Assembly: GCF_001544555.2 (NCBI RefSeq)
Contig: NZ_FCOK02000026.1
Span: 46,849 to 110,848, forward strand
Direction: 5' to 3'
DNA length: 64,000 nucleotides
Source of the DNA: Caballeronia udeis
Lineage (GTDB): Bacteria > Pseudomonadota > Gammaproteobacteria > Burkholderiales > Burkholderiaceae
The translations under genes were made by a program, and so were the position numbers. Below are positions 1 to 8,049 of the stretch, piece after piece (the first letter of the stretch is position 1; each line of letters begins with the position of its first letter). A model generated the notes under the pieces. It was not told where the DNA came from, searched no databases, and saw only the letters and a program-made list of their open reading frames with translations.

Positions 1-516
1 CTTCGGGCGCACGACGTCGCGCAAGGTGCCATCGACACGAAAGCGCACCACCGAAGACGTCTCGAACGGTTCGATATGAATATCCGACGCCTGCTCGCGC
101 GCCGCCTGCGTCAGCAGCGCGTTGATCATACGGATGATCGGCGCATCGTCTTCCGATTCGAGCAAATCCTCTATTTCGGGAATGTCCTGCATCAGCCGCG
201 ACAGATCGACTTCGCCTTCCACTTCGCCCACGACCTGCGCCGCGCTGCCGTCGTTACGCGAGTAGGCCGAATTGATGGCGGCCGAGAGTTCGGCCACCGG
301 CAAACGCACAATGGAAAGCGCGCCAAAGTTGCGAGCGACCTCGGCGAGCGCGGCGTCGCTGGTTTTATCGCTGATCCACACTTCGATGCTGTCCGCGTGC
401 TGGTGCGCCACCAGGATCTGTCCGGTCCGCGCGAACGCGTACGGGATCAGCCGTGCCGCGAGCGGCGACGGCGTGCTCGTGGCAACGTTGGCTACGGACG
501 CGCTCAGCGTGCTCAC
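1..516 (-). CDS. gspE: Type II secretion ATPase GspE, N-terminal part, cut by the window edge
   Basis: This is the first 172 codons of the cytoplasmic assembly ATPase that powers type II secretion. The reading frame runs off the left edge, so the Walker motifs are not in view. What is visible is the N-terminal T2SSE region and the stretch leading into the ATPase core (IIRMINALLTQAAREQASDI followed by HIEPFE), which is typical of GspE/PilB ATPases. The start is a GTG whose first four bases (GTGA) overlap the stop codon of gspD, so the two genes are translationally coupled and gspE lies downstream of gspD in a leftward operon. GspE docks on GspL at the inner membrane (family knowledge; gspL is not in the window). 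Identity is secure because of the motif and the gspD neighbour. Confidence 0.9.
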   Translation of the reverse strand, partial: MSTLSASVANVATSTPSPLAARLIPYAFARTGQILVAHQHADSIEVWISDKTSDAALAEVARNFGALSIVRLPVAELSAAINSAYSRNDGSAAQVVGEVEGEVDLSRLMQDIPEIEDLLESEDDAPIIRMINALLTQAAREQASDIHIEPFETSSVVRFRVDGTLRDVVRPK

Positions 517-2951
517 GGCTTCGCTCCCGTATCGCCGTTGTTAAGCGGTACGGCCGGCGCCGAGTTATTCGGCACAGCGTAATTGTTCACGTTCGCCGGC
601 TGGCCTTGATATTGGCCCGGCGGCTGCGCCGTCTGATATTGCTGCTGGCCTTGATACTGCCCTTGCTCCTGCACCTTCGGCGGCGCCGCTTGCGGCAACG
701 TCGCGCTGCCACCCTCCGACGGCGAGCGTGTCATGTTGTTCCAGTCGAACAGATTCTGCGCCGGCACACCGCCCTGGCTCGGGCCGATCGGCGCCGGCGG
801 CAGAACCGGCACGTCCTTGTCCTTCTCGACGCGGTTATCGGAGATCGAGTTGTACTGCTGCTGGCGCAGGTAATCGTAGCGATCGTTGGAGATCTGCGAG
901 GCGGTCGCCTGATCGCGCACGATCACCGGGCGCAGGAACACCATCAGGTTGGTCTTCGTCCGCGTCTTCGCTTCACTGCGGAACAACTGGCCGATCCAGG
1001 GGATATCGCCGAGCAGCGGCACTTTGCTGTTGCTCGTCGAATACTGGTCCTGCATCAAGCCGCCGAGCACGACGATTTCACCGTCGTCCGCCAGGATGGT
1101 CGACTGGATCGAGCGCGTGTTGATCGTCACGCCGCCAGGATTGTTGGTCGTGGTGGTGTCGACGCTGGAGTCTTCCTGATAAAGCTGGAGCTTCAGGACG
1201 CCGCCCGTCGTGATCTGCGGTTTCACATGCAGCGTCACGCCCACGTCGCGCCGGTCGAACGTATTGAACGCGGAGACCGACGTACCCGTATTGGCGGTTG
1301 GCGTGGCGTACGAACCGGTCACCACCGGCACGTTCTGACCGACCACGATCTTCGCTTCCTCGTTGTCCAGCGTGATGAGGTTAGGCGTCGACAGGATGTT
1401 CGCATCCGACGATGTCGACAACGCCTGCAGCAAACCGCCCAGGCCAAAGAAATTGCCGAACTTGTGCAACAAGCCGATGTTCAGGCCCTGCGCGAGAATG
1501 TTCGTCTGCCCCGCAAGGGCTGCGGGATTGTTAGCGATCACCGACCCGGCAGCGGTCAGGTCGACAATGCTCGACGTCCCGGAGCCAAGGTTCGTGCTGC
1601 CATAAATGCCGTTGTTGCCGCTTTGCGACAGCAGCGCACCCTGCCACTGAATGCCGAGATTCGCGCCGGTTGTAGCGGAGAGCTCCACGATCAGCGCTTC
1701 GATATAAACCTGCGCACGGCGTGCGTCGAGCTGGTCGATCACCGCACGCAAGTTGCGGTACACGGGGTCCGACGCGGTAATGATCAGCGAGTTGGTGGCC
1801 GTGTCGGCCTGGATCATGCCGTTGCCGGGTTGATCGCTCGACCCGCTGCTGTCGTTGTTGTTACCGAAGCCGGAGTCCTTGCTCTGGCCGCCGCCCGCCA
1901 TCGGATTGCTGCCTGACGACGAACTGCTGCTGCCGAGCCCGCCCGGCAGCGGCGGCAAGCCGCTCGTACCCGTGTACGAACTGGAACCGCCCGCGCCAAA
2001 CGAACCCGAACCACTCGACGAACCCGATCCCGATCCCGATCCCGACGACGATGAGGAAGACGAACTGTCGCCGCCGCCCTTGCCCATCATCGCGCGCAGG
2101 GTCTTGGCGAGGCGCGTGGCGTCGGCATTGCGCAAGGTGACCACATGCATGTTGCCCGGCTGCGCGGTGGCCGCGTCGAGGCTGCGCGCAAGCTGCTTGG
2201 CGGCTGCGAGCCGTGCGCTGCTGGAGGCGCGCAGTAGCAGCGAGTTCGTGCGCGGATCGGCGGTGACGGTGACTTTCAGCGTGGCGTCGGTGCTGCCTAT
2301 TGAGCCAGGATCGAGCAGCTTGTTGAGCTGTTCGGCCACGTCGAGCGCATTCGCGTTCTTCAACGGCACCACTTCGACCTGCCGGCCCGCCGCTGTGTCG
2401 ATGCCCGCGATGATGCTCGCGATGCGCCGTACGTTGTCGGCATAGTCCGTGACGACCAGCGTGTTGTTGGCCGGGTACGCGGCGATCGTGTTGTTCGGCG
2501 AGATCAGCGGACGCAGGACCGGCAACACGTTGTTGGCCGATTCGTTGTGCAGCTCGAACACCTGCGTGATGACCTGATCGCCTCTCGCGGTGGGCGCATT
2601 GCCGACATAGGTCGGCACGCCCTGCAGCTTGGCGTCGGCTTCCGGCACGACTTTGAGCACTCCGTGATCTTGCACGAGTGCGAAGCCCTGCATTCTCAAT
2701 GCCGACTGCAGCGTTTTCAAAGCCTGATCCTCTGGCACCGGATTTTCCGATACAAGATTCAACTGTCCTTTGACCCGCGGGTCGACGATGATCGTCTTCC
2801 CAGTAGCGGCGCCGATCGCTTTCGCAACCTGATCGATGTCCGCATTGACAAAATTCAGTGTCACCTGTGCGTGCGCTATTTGCGTGGTGACAAGACCAGC
2901 CACCAGCAAAGCCGTCGCGGCGCGACGCAATGCCATACGTTTTCTTCTCAT
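513..2951 (-). CDS. gspD: Type II secretion outer-membrane secretin GspD
   Basis: Outer-membrane secretin that forms the exit channel of the type II secretion system. With the ATG at 2951 it has 812 residues and a signal peptide with a likely cut after AHA near residue 29. N0/N1/N2/N3 periplasmic domains follow (VTLNFVNADIDQVAKAIG at the start of N0). The secretin domain occupies about residues 420-670, with typical motifs such as VPVVTGS and VVLGGLMQD. Between N2 and N3 (about residues 289-384) there is an unusually long Ser/Gly-rich linker. The C-terminal 90 residues are Gln/Tyr/Pro-rich and may be the pilotin-binding region, but that is inferred. A TTG 39 bases upstream would also extend the frame; the ATG is preferred because it gives a clean signal peptide. 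Operon with gspE. Confidence 0.93.
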   Translation of the reverse strand: MRRKRMALRRAATALLVAGLVTTQIAHAQVTLNFVNADIDQVAKAIGAATGKTIIVDPRVKGQLNLVSENPVPEDQALKTLQSALRMQGFALVQDHGVLKVVPEADAKLQGVPTYVGNAPTARGDQVITQVFELHNESANNVLPVLRPLISPNNTIAAYPANNTLVVTDYADNVRRIASIIAGIDTAAGRQVEVVPLKNANALDVAEQLNKLLDPGSIGSTDATLKVTVTADPRTNSLLLRASSSARLAAAKQLARSLDAATAQPGNMHVVTLRNADATRLAKTLRAMMGKGGGDSSSSSSSSGSGSGSGSSSGSGSFGAGGSSSYTGTSGLPPLPGGLGSSSSSSGSNPMAGGGQSKDSGFGNNNDSSGSSDQPGNGMIQADTATNSLIITASDPVYRNLRAVIDQLDARRAQVYIEALIVELSATTGANLGIQWQGALLSQSGNNGIYGSTNLGSGTSSIVDLTAAGSVIANNPAALAGQTNILAQGLNIGLLHKFGNFFGLGGLLQALSTSSDANILSTPNLITLDNEEAKIVVGQNVPVVTGSYATPTANTGTSVSAFNTFDRRDVGVTLHVKPQITTGGVLKLQLYQEDSSVDTTTTNNPGGVTINTRSIQSTILADDGEIVVLGGLMQDQYSTSNSKVPLLGDIPWIGQLFRSEAKTRTKTNLMVFLRPVIVRDQATASQISNDRYDYLRQQQYNSISDNRVEKDKDVPVLPPAPIGPSQGGVPAQNLFDWNNMTRSPSEGGSATLPQAAPPKVQEQGQYQGQQQYQTAQPPGQYQGQPANVNNYAVPNNSAPAVPLNNGDTGAKP
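2023..2046. repeat. CCCGAT hexanucleotide tandem repeat inside gspD
   Basis: Three perfect CCCGAT units (2023-2040) and a fourth CCCGAC, encoding part of the Ser/Gly linker of GspD (GSGSGSG on the minus strand). The unit is six bases, so slippage would change linker length by two residues without breaking the frame. Confidence 0.8.
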
Positions 2952-3210
2952 GGAGTGTGATGTCAAGACCTGCTGATCACGTCGCTGCAAACCGGTCGTG
3001 TTGCGTGTCTTTCGACGCTTTTAACATCACGAAGGCTTAAAACAGACGTTTCCAGGGCCGATGCCCGGGCAATGCCATATCCCAAAAACGTGAACCATAG
3101 CAGCTTTTCATGTCAGGTTTGTCACAAAACTACTAATCTTTGGCCGTCGATCCTCAAATAATAAAGCGCCAGAAATCTCGAAAAAATCTTCTGATAAAAC
3201 CATTGGCGTC

Positions 3211-3240
3211 TTGACCCTTACTCGGCCCTTTCGCTATATA
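3211..3240 (+). promoter_or_regulatory. Possible sigma-70 promoter upstream of the lytic transglycosylase
   Basis: TTGACC at 3211-3216 and TATATA at 3235-3240 are 18 bases apart, close to the sigma-70 consensus. It would give a leader of about 350 bases before the gene at 3595, so the assignment is tentative. Confidence 0.35.
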
Positions 3241-3470
3241 CAAAAGGTTGAAACTGTCATATTTGTTCGCTTCGCCTGTGCAGGTGAGTCATTCAAATAC
3301 ACATGCGCCTATAAAGACGGACGCCGCCAGTTGCCTTTGCTTTCGAACGCCTTTCGAATTAATTGGCGTCACATGCCTTGGCTATGTCGGATGGTCAGAT
3401 TTAAAACCCCATAGTCTGCCGGTATGATACGAGTGCTTCGGTGTGCTGGATGCGCAAAATGCGGGTGGGT

Positions 3471-3530
3471 TTTCCCGTGTTTACCGAGTCTTACCTAGTT
3501 TTACCGGGTGTTACCCGGTTTTGCCGATGA
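3471..3530. repeat. Imperfect 10-bp tandem repeats upstream of the lytic transglycosylase
   Basis: Six consecutive decamers in exact 10-base register: TTTCCCGTGT, TTACCGAGTC, TTACCTAGTT, TTACCGGGTG, TTACCCGGTT, TTGCCGATGA. The approximate consensus is TTACCGGGTN. The array ends 64 bases before the start codon at 3595. A period near one helical turn puts each copy on the same DNA face, which suits co-operative protein binding. No known regulator is recognised. Confidence 0.6.
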
Positions 3531-3594
3531 AGCGACGTCGTCACCGCAGCAGTCCGCGGATGCCGGGCATGCTGTCGATCAGGTGGTACCCAAC

Positions 3595-4044
3595 ATGATG
3601 AAAATGTTTTTGCGACTCTTTGCGATCGGCTTCGGCGCCTTGCTGGCAGCCGCGCCCGCGCACGCCGACTGTTTCGACGAAGCCGCCAAGTATCAAAAGG
3701 TCAATCCGCTGATCCTGCGAGCGATCGCGTGGCAAGAGTCGCACAACCAGCCGGACGCAATGAACAAGAACGCGAACGGTTCGATCGACTATGGCCTGAT
3801 GCAGATCAATTCCGTCCACCTGACGCAGCTCGCACAGTACGGCATCTCGACCACCACGCTGATGCAGCCGTGCAAGTCGGTGTATATCGCCGCTTGGCAT
3901 CTGCGTCAGAAGATGAACAAGTATGGCAACACGTGGCAGGCGGTCGGTGCGTACCACTCCGAAACACCGTCGCTGCGGGATCAGTACTCAAGACAGATCA
4001 TCAATATCCTGGGCAAGTGGAAGTTGCTGACAGCATCGCGCTGA
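3595..4044 (+). CDS. Small periplasmic lytic transglycosylase (SLT/IagB-VirB1 type)
   Basis: A 149-residue secreted lytic transglycosylase that cleaves peptidoglycan glycan strands, usually to let secretion machinery or pili through the wall. Residues 1-24 form a signal peptide ending in AHA. The SLT domain follows, with the catalytic glutamate E48 in WQESHN and the family motif GLMQINSVH downstream. The start at 3595 is chosen because AGGTGG lies about eight bases upstream and because it begins directly with the signal peptide; an upstream in-frame extension to 3508 adds nothing recognisable. The gene diverges from gspD, and members of this family often accompany type II, III or IV secretion or pilus genes, so a role linked to the neighbouring secretion system is plausible but unproven. 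Confidence 0.87.
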   Translation: MMKMFLRLFAIGFGALLAAAPAHADCFDEAAKYQKVNPLILRAIAWQESHNQPDAMNKNANGSIDYGLMQINSVHLTQLAQYGISTTTLMQPCKSVYIAAWHLRQKMNKYGNTWQAVGAYHSETPSLRDQYSRQIINILGKWKLLTASR

Positions 4045-4231
4045 GTCAGGTTCGCTTCACTTCACTTCACCTCGTTTCGTTCGGCATCTGCTGTTTTTCA
4101 TCGCATGGCGCGGCGTTCCAGCTGCGTTTGATGCACAATTCCGCGTTCCAGCTCGCCGCTATTCCAGGCGGGTCTTCTTGAAAGCGCCACCGCTTTCAGC
4201 GGCCGCTCGCGCGACCACGCGCCCTCTTTCG

Positions 4232-5422
4232 ATGCCAAACGCGATGAATCAGCCCCTGCCCGTTACCGTGCTTGCCGGTTTGCCAGGCGTAGGCAAGACC
4301 ACGCTGCTCGACCATTTGCTCGCACATCATGATCATGCCGGCACGTCCATCGCGGTTGTTCGCGGCCGGATCGACGACCTTTCGGGTGAAATCAACCGGG
4401 CCGCCGCTGAAGCCCGCTTCGACGCGATCGTGGTGGAAGCGTCCGGTACCGAGGATCCGCAGGTTATCGCCGAAAACCTGGTTTTCGATAACGACATCGC
4501 GCACCTCGACACGATCGTGACCGTCGTCGATGCGGACAGCTTTTCGCGCGATTACGCGTCGACGGATGCGCTGAGCGAGCGCGGGTTGGCGGACGACGAC
4601 CACGACGATCGCACGGTCGTCGAAGTGCTGATCGCGCAGATCGAATTCTGCGATGTGATCGTGATCAACAAGACGGATCTCGTCGATACCGCCGCGCTCG
4701 CCAAACTCCGGCGCATCCTGCACGCGCTCAATCCGCGCGCCGAGCTGATCGACGCCCGTCAAGGCGCGGTGGCCGCGAGCGAGTTGGTGAACACGGACCG
4801 CTTCGACTTCGATGCAACCTCGAGCGCGCCCGGCTGGCTGACGATGCTGAACGCCGATCCGGATTCGGCGCCGGTGGCCGACGGCGTGGATGTCGGCGGA
4901 TTTGTTTATCGAGCGCGCCGGCCGTTTCATCCCGAGCGGCTATGGGCGCTGGTGCATCAGGAATGGCCGGGTGTATTGCGTTGCAAGGGCTTTTTCTGGC
5001 TCGCAACGCGAACCGATATTGGCGGCTCGCTATCGCAAGCGGGAGGCGCGCTGCGGCATGGTCCCGCGGGAATGTGGTGGGCGGCGCAGGAACGCAGCGA
5101 ATGGCCGACCGGCGATGCCGAACTGGAAGCCGAGATTGCCGCGGACTGGTTCGGGGATGCGGACGATATGACTATCGGCGACCGGCGGCAGGAACTGGCG
5201 ATGATCGGAACCGGCCTGGACGAACCGCATTGGCGCGCGGCTTTCGACGCTTGTCTCGTCACCGACGAGGAATGGTCGCAAGCGTCGAACGGATTGCTAG
5301 CCGATCCGTTTCCGTCGTGGGAGATGGACGAAGATGAGCACGACCATGACCACGATCATCACGACCACGACCACGGCGATGATTGCGATTGCGGCGCCCA
5401 CGGGCAAGGGCACGAGCACTAG
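4232..5422 (+). CDS. CobW/COG0523 GTPase of the ZigA/YciC kind, lacking the CxCC segment
   Basis: Predicted metal-chaperone GTPase of about 396 residues. The P-loop is GLPGVGKTT (residues 16-24), the base-recognition motif is INKTDLVD, and the C-terminal CobW_C domain reads like the ZigA/YciC zinc-homeostasis subgroup. The tail is very rich in His and Asp (about 35 residues, including a CDC motif) and is a likely metal sink. In this family a stretch of about 40 residues containing GCICC normally lies between the first beta strands and the RFD..VVEASG segment. Here the protein passes directly from SIAVV to RGRIDDLSGE (around 4350-4380), so the CxCC metal site and the usual N-E/D-F-G-E region are absent although the frame is open throughout. 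The start is uncertain (ATG 4232 or 4244; TTG 4178). No Zur-like site was seen upstream. Confidence 0.85.
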   Translation: MPNAMNQPLPVTVLAGLPGVGKTTLLDHLLAHHDHAGTSIAVVRGRIDDLSGEINRAAAEARFDAIVVEASGTEDPQVIAENLVFDNDIAHLDTIVTVVDADSFSRDYASTDALSERGLADDDHDDRTVVEVLIAQIEFCDVIVINKTDLVDTAALAKLRRILHALNPRAELIDARQGAVAASELVNTDRFDFDATSSAPGWLTMLNADPDSAPVADGVDVGGFVYRARRPFHPERLWALVHQEWPGVLRCKGFFWLATRTDIGGSLSQAGGALRHGPAGMWWAAQERSEWPTGDAELEAEIAADWFGDADDMTIGDRRQELAMIGTGLDEPHWRAAFDACLVTDEEWSQASNGLLADPFPSWEMDEDEHDHDHDHHDHDHGDDCDCGAHGQGHEH

Positions 5423-5461
5423 CTTGTCTCCGCCGCCCGGTGAACAACTCTCGCGATCGAA

Positions 5462-5484
5462 AAAAAACCCGCCAGAGGCGGGTT
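5462..5484 (-). terminator. Rho-independent terminator of the HU gene
   Basis: Stem AACCCGCC/GGCGGGTT (5466-5473 with 5477-5484) and a three-base loop. On the minus strand it is followed by a run of eight or more T. It lies about 24 bases past the HU stop codon. Confidence 0.85.
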
Positions 5485-5507
5485 ATATACTGACAATCGG
5501 CTACAAC

Positions 5508-5786
5508 TTACCGCTTGTTCACTGCGTCCTTAAATGCCTTGCCAGCCGTGAACTTGACGGTCTTGGCGGCCGGAATCTTAATGGATTCGCCGGTCTTCGG
5601 GTTACGGCCGGTGCGCGCTGCGCGCTTGCCCGAACCAAAGCTTCCGAAGCCAATCAACTGCACGGCGTCACCCTTCGAGACGGCCTTCTTGACCACTTCG
5701 AGCAACGTGTCCAGCGTTTCGCCGGTTTGAGCCTTGCTGGCGCCGGTCTGAGCGGCCACGGCGTCGATCAGTTCCTGTTTATTCAT
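5508..5786 (-). CDS. hupB: HU family DNA-binding protein
   Basis: Ninety-two-residue nucleoid-associated protein of the HU/IHF family, which bends and compacts DNA. The N-terminus MNKQELIDAVA, the core GFGSFGSGKRAARTGRNPKT and the C-terminal KFTAGKAFKDAVNK are all canonical. The signature GxGSFxxxxRxxRxGRNPxTG is intact, including the proline that intercalates at the bend. The strong RBS (AAAGGAACC just before ATG), a consensus minus 10 box and a tight terminator show a monocistronic, highly expressed leftward gene. The symbol is by general resemblance; HU paralogues cannot be told apart from this sequence alone. Confidence 0.93.
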   Translation of the reverse strand: MNKQELIDAVAAQTGASKAQTGETLDTLLEVVKKAVSKGDAVQLIGFGSFGSGKRAARTGRNPKTGESIKIPAAKTVKFTAGKAFKDAVNKR

Positions 5787-6222
5787 TAAGGTTCCTTTAT
5801 CAGTTTAGGTTGACACGAACAGCGCGAACGCGCCGATTATACGTGCGCGGGCCTTGCAGTCGAGTACTGGCGCGGGTCCAGCCCCCTGGCCCACTATTCC
5901 GGCAAACCCTCACACCCCGGTCACCGGGCCTCCTCCTTACTCGGCGGTTGTTATCATAACGCAGCGCAAACCCAAGCGGGATAAGGGTTTCGAAGATTTA
6001 CGCGTGATTCGACGCAAGTAGAATCCCTTGTCGACGCCCTTTTCATGCAAGCAATCCTTTCGTACTGTCCGTTTCACCCTCCGTTGGTTTTTGCCAACGG
6101 TTGGCGGACAATCCGGCGCATCACGCGCTAAGCCTTGCCCCTATTAGCTTTAGGGGAACGCGGCGCAGCATCGGAAATGCACGGCGAAGGTCATATCATC
6201 AGTTTGCTTTCAAACCTTTCGT
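5787..6222. other. Gene-free stretch between HU and the MnmC-like gene
   Basis: Apart from the HU promoter it contains an 11-base palindrome GTTATCATAAC (5950-5960) and two small hairpins, CCGTTGG/CCAACGG near 6080-6100 and CCCCTA/TAGGGG near 6140-6158. Neither hairpin is followed by a T run. No gene is visible. Confidence 0.5.
5836..5863 (-). promoter_or_regulatory. Promoter of the HU gene
   Basis: On the minus strand a perfect TATAAT (5836-5841) is preceded, 16 bases away, by TCGACT (5858-5863) as a weak minus 35 box. This gives a leader of about 45 bases before the HU start codon. Confidence 0.6.
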
Positions 6223-8049
6223 ATGACCCATTCCATTTTTTCCGCAAACGTGCTTGGCAGTCACGCGCGTTGGGCCCGACGGCGAAACTTCACTGTTTTG
6301 CAGGTGGAGCTCGACGCTGGGCGATTGTTTATCGAAACATGGGCCGCGTGGCGTGCTGATCCAGAGCGCTGCGAGCGCCTGCACTTTGTCGCGGTCGGCC
6401 GGCTGGAGACGATGGACCTCCCCGATGTACTCACTGAGCAGCCCACGCTTTCCCAATTACTGATCAATGCGTGGCCGATGCGAGTTGCCGGGCAGCACCG
6501 GCTCGAGTTTGAAAACGGGCGCGTGGTGCTGACGCTGGCTATCGGCGAGCTGGAGAGCATGCTGCAGAAGATCTGGCTGCGCGCCGATGCGTTTTATCTG
6601 CGGCTATCGCGTGTCCATGCAAAGCTCGCCTATGTCGCCAAGGCACTGGCGCGTGTCGCCGGGGACCAGGCGACGTTGTGTGCAGAAGCGCATCCCGAGC
6701 TTCCCCGCGCCCTGGAAGATGCAGGTTTTATCTGCGATGAAACCCCGGATGCCTCTTATGTGAGCGCCCGCTTCGCTCCAAGCTGGCGTGTACGGCGCCA
6801 TGAACCGCCGCTTGCGTTGGCAATAGAGGACTCCCAAGTTCAAACGCTGCGCCATGCAATCGTCATAGGGGCTGGCCTTGCCGGCTGTGCGATCACGGAG
6901 CGCCTTGCGTCGCGGGGATGGCGAGTCAGCCTGATCGAACGCCACGACGATCTCGCCCGCGATGCGTCCGGTAACCCCGCGGGCGTCTTCCACCCGATCG
7001 TCTGGCGTGATGACAGCATTGCTGCCCGCCTGACACGCGCAGGATTTCTCTACGCGCTGCACCGATGGTCAGAACTCGAACGCGCCGGCCACGATCTGGG
7101 ACGCAGCGACCAGGGCTTGCTGCAAATCGCGGATTCCACCGACGATGCGCGCGCAATCGCATCGGCAATCGAGCGATTCGGCCTGCCGCCGTCCTATGTC
7201 GTAGCCGTCGATGAACACGAAGCCTCCCGCCTGGCCGGTCAGCCCGTCGCGCGCGCTGGATGGTTTTTCCCTCACGGCGGCTGGATTTCCCCCGCTGCGA
7301 TATGTGCGGCGCAATGCGCAGCTGCGGGCGATTTACTGACGGCCCGCTTCGGCACCGAAGTCGCGCGTATCGAACGGGAAAACGGCGCATGGACCGCCTT
7401 CGACTCCACCGGCCGCGCCCTCGCCCAAGCCCCCGTCGTGATCCTGGCCAACGCCGGCGATGCGCAACGCATCGCCGGGCTTCACGGACTTCCAACGCGC
7501 GGCGTACGCGGCCAGCTCACGCTACTGGACGCGAGTCCCCTGGATGGCCTGCGCGTGCCGATCGTCGGCGATGGCTACGCCGTACCGCTCGGCGCTCATC
7601 GGACGCTGACGGGCGCGACTTACGATATTGACGACATCGAAACGAAGATCCAGCTCGCCGGTCATACCGAAAACATCGAACGTGTCGCGATGATGCTGCC
7701 CGCCCTGACCGGATTTGAACCTCGATCAGAAACACTGGAAGGCCGCGTGGCTTTCCGGTCGGTGACGAGCGACCGCATGCCGATGATCGGCGCCCTCGCC
7801 GACGAAGCCGCCGCACGCGCCAATGCCGCCCGTCTTTCCGGCGCATGGCCGCTCGATTTGCCGCGGGCGCCCGGCTTGTACGGCGCGTTCGCTTTCGGTT
7901 CGCGCGGGCTGGTGTGGTCGACGCTCGCCGCCGAACTGATCGCGGCGCAAATCGAAGGGGAACCGTGGCCTGTCGAGCGTGAACTGGCCGAAGCCATCGA
8001 CCCCGCACGCTTCCTTCTGCGCGCGTTGAGACAAGGTGAATTCACCTGA
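6223..8049 (+). CDS. mnmC: MnmC-like protein: degenerate methyltransferase half fused to FAD oxidoreductase
   Basis: MnmC finishes the mnm5s2U34 modification of certain tRNAs: the FAD half removes the carboxymethyl group and the N-terminal MnmD half methylates the amine. Here (608 residues) the FAD domain is intact, with the dinucleotide fold IGAGLAGCAI (about residues 213-222), DASGNPAGVFHP and the C-terminal SDRMPMIG segment. The N-terminal half aligns with MnmD by its landmarks (ETWAAWR, LHFVAV, HRLEFENGRV, LRADAFYL), but the SAM-binding ETGFGTGLNFLATW is replaced by LQVELDAGRLFIETW, the catalytic LDGFAPAKNP region by LRLSRVHAKL, and roughly the first 30 residues are missing. It therefore probably has only oxidase activity. 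No good RBS precedes the ATG at 6223. Confidence 0.87.
   Translation: MTHSIFSANVLGSHARWARRRNFTVLQVELDAGRLFIETWAAWRADPERCERLHFVAVGRLETMDLPDVLTEQPTLSQLLINAWPMRVAGQHRLEFENGRVVLTLAIGELESMLQKIWLRADAFYLRLSRVHAKLAYVAKALARVAGDQATLCAEAHPELPRALEDAGFICDETPDASYVSARFAPSWRVRRHEPPLALAIEDSQVQTLRHAIVIGAGLAGCAITERLASRGWRVSLIERHDDLARDASGNPAGVFHPIVWRDDSIAARLTRAGFLYALHRWSELERAGHDLGRSDQGLLQIADSTDDARAIASAIERFGLPPSYVVAVDEHEASRLAGQPVARAGWFFPHGGWISPAAICAAQCAAAGDLLTARFGTEVARIERENGAWTAFDSTGRALAQAPVVILANAGDAQRIAGLHGLPTRGVRGQLTLLDASPLDGLRVPIVGDGYAVPLGAHRTLTGATYDIDDIETKIQLAGHTENIERVAMMLPALTGFEPRSETLEGRVAFRSVTSDRMPMIGALADEAAARANAARLSGAWPLDLPRAPGLYGAFAFGSRGLVWSTLAAELIAAQIEGEPWPVERELAEAIDPARFLLRALRQGEFT

Larger units (their letters stand above)
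2952..3594. other. Gene-free stretch between gspD and the lytic transglycosylase
   Basis: About 640 bases separating two divergent genes, noticeably more AT-rich than its surroundings at 3060-3420. I see no convincing gene. It holds a possible rightward promoter (3211-3240) and a run of 10-bp repeats (3471-3530), both listed separately. An open frame at 3211-3414 has no ribosome binding site or recognisable product and was not called. Confidence 0.6.

Noticed and set aside
453..1916. Long plus-strand frame of 487 codons opposite gspD
   Set aside because: It is Arg/His-rich antisense sequence typical of high-GC shadow frames, and gspD on the other strand is unmistakable.
3211..3414. Open frame of 67 codons upstream of the lytic transglycosylase
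   Set aside because: No RBS, mixed low-quality composition, and it starts within a possible promoter.
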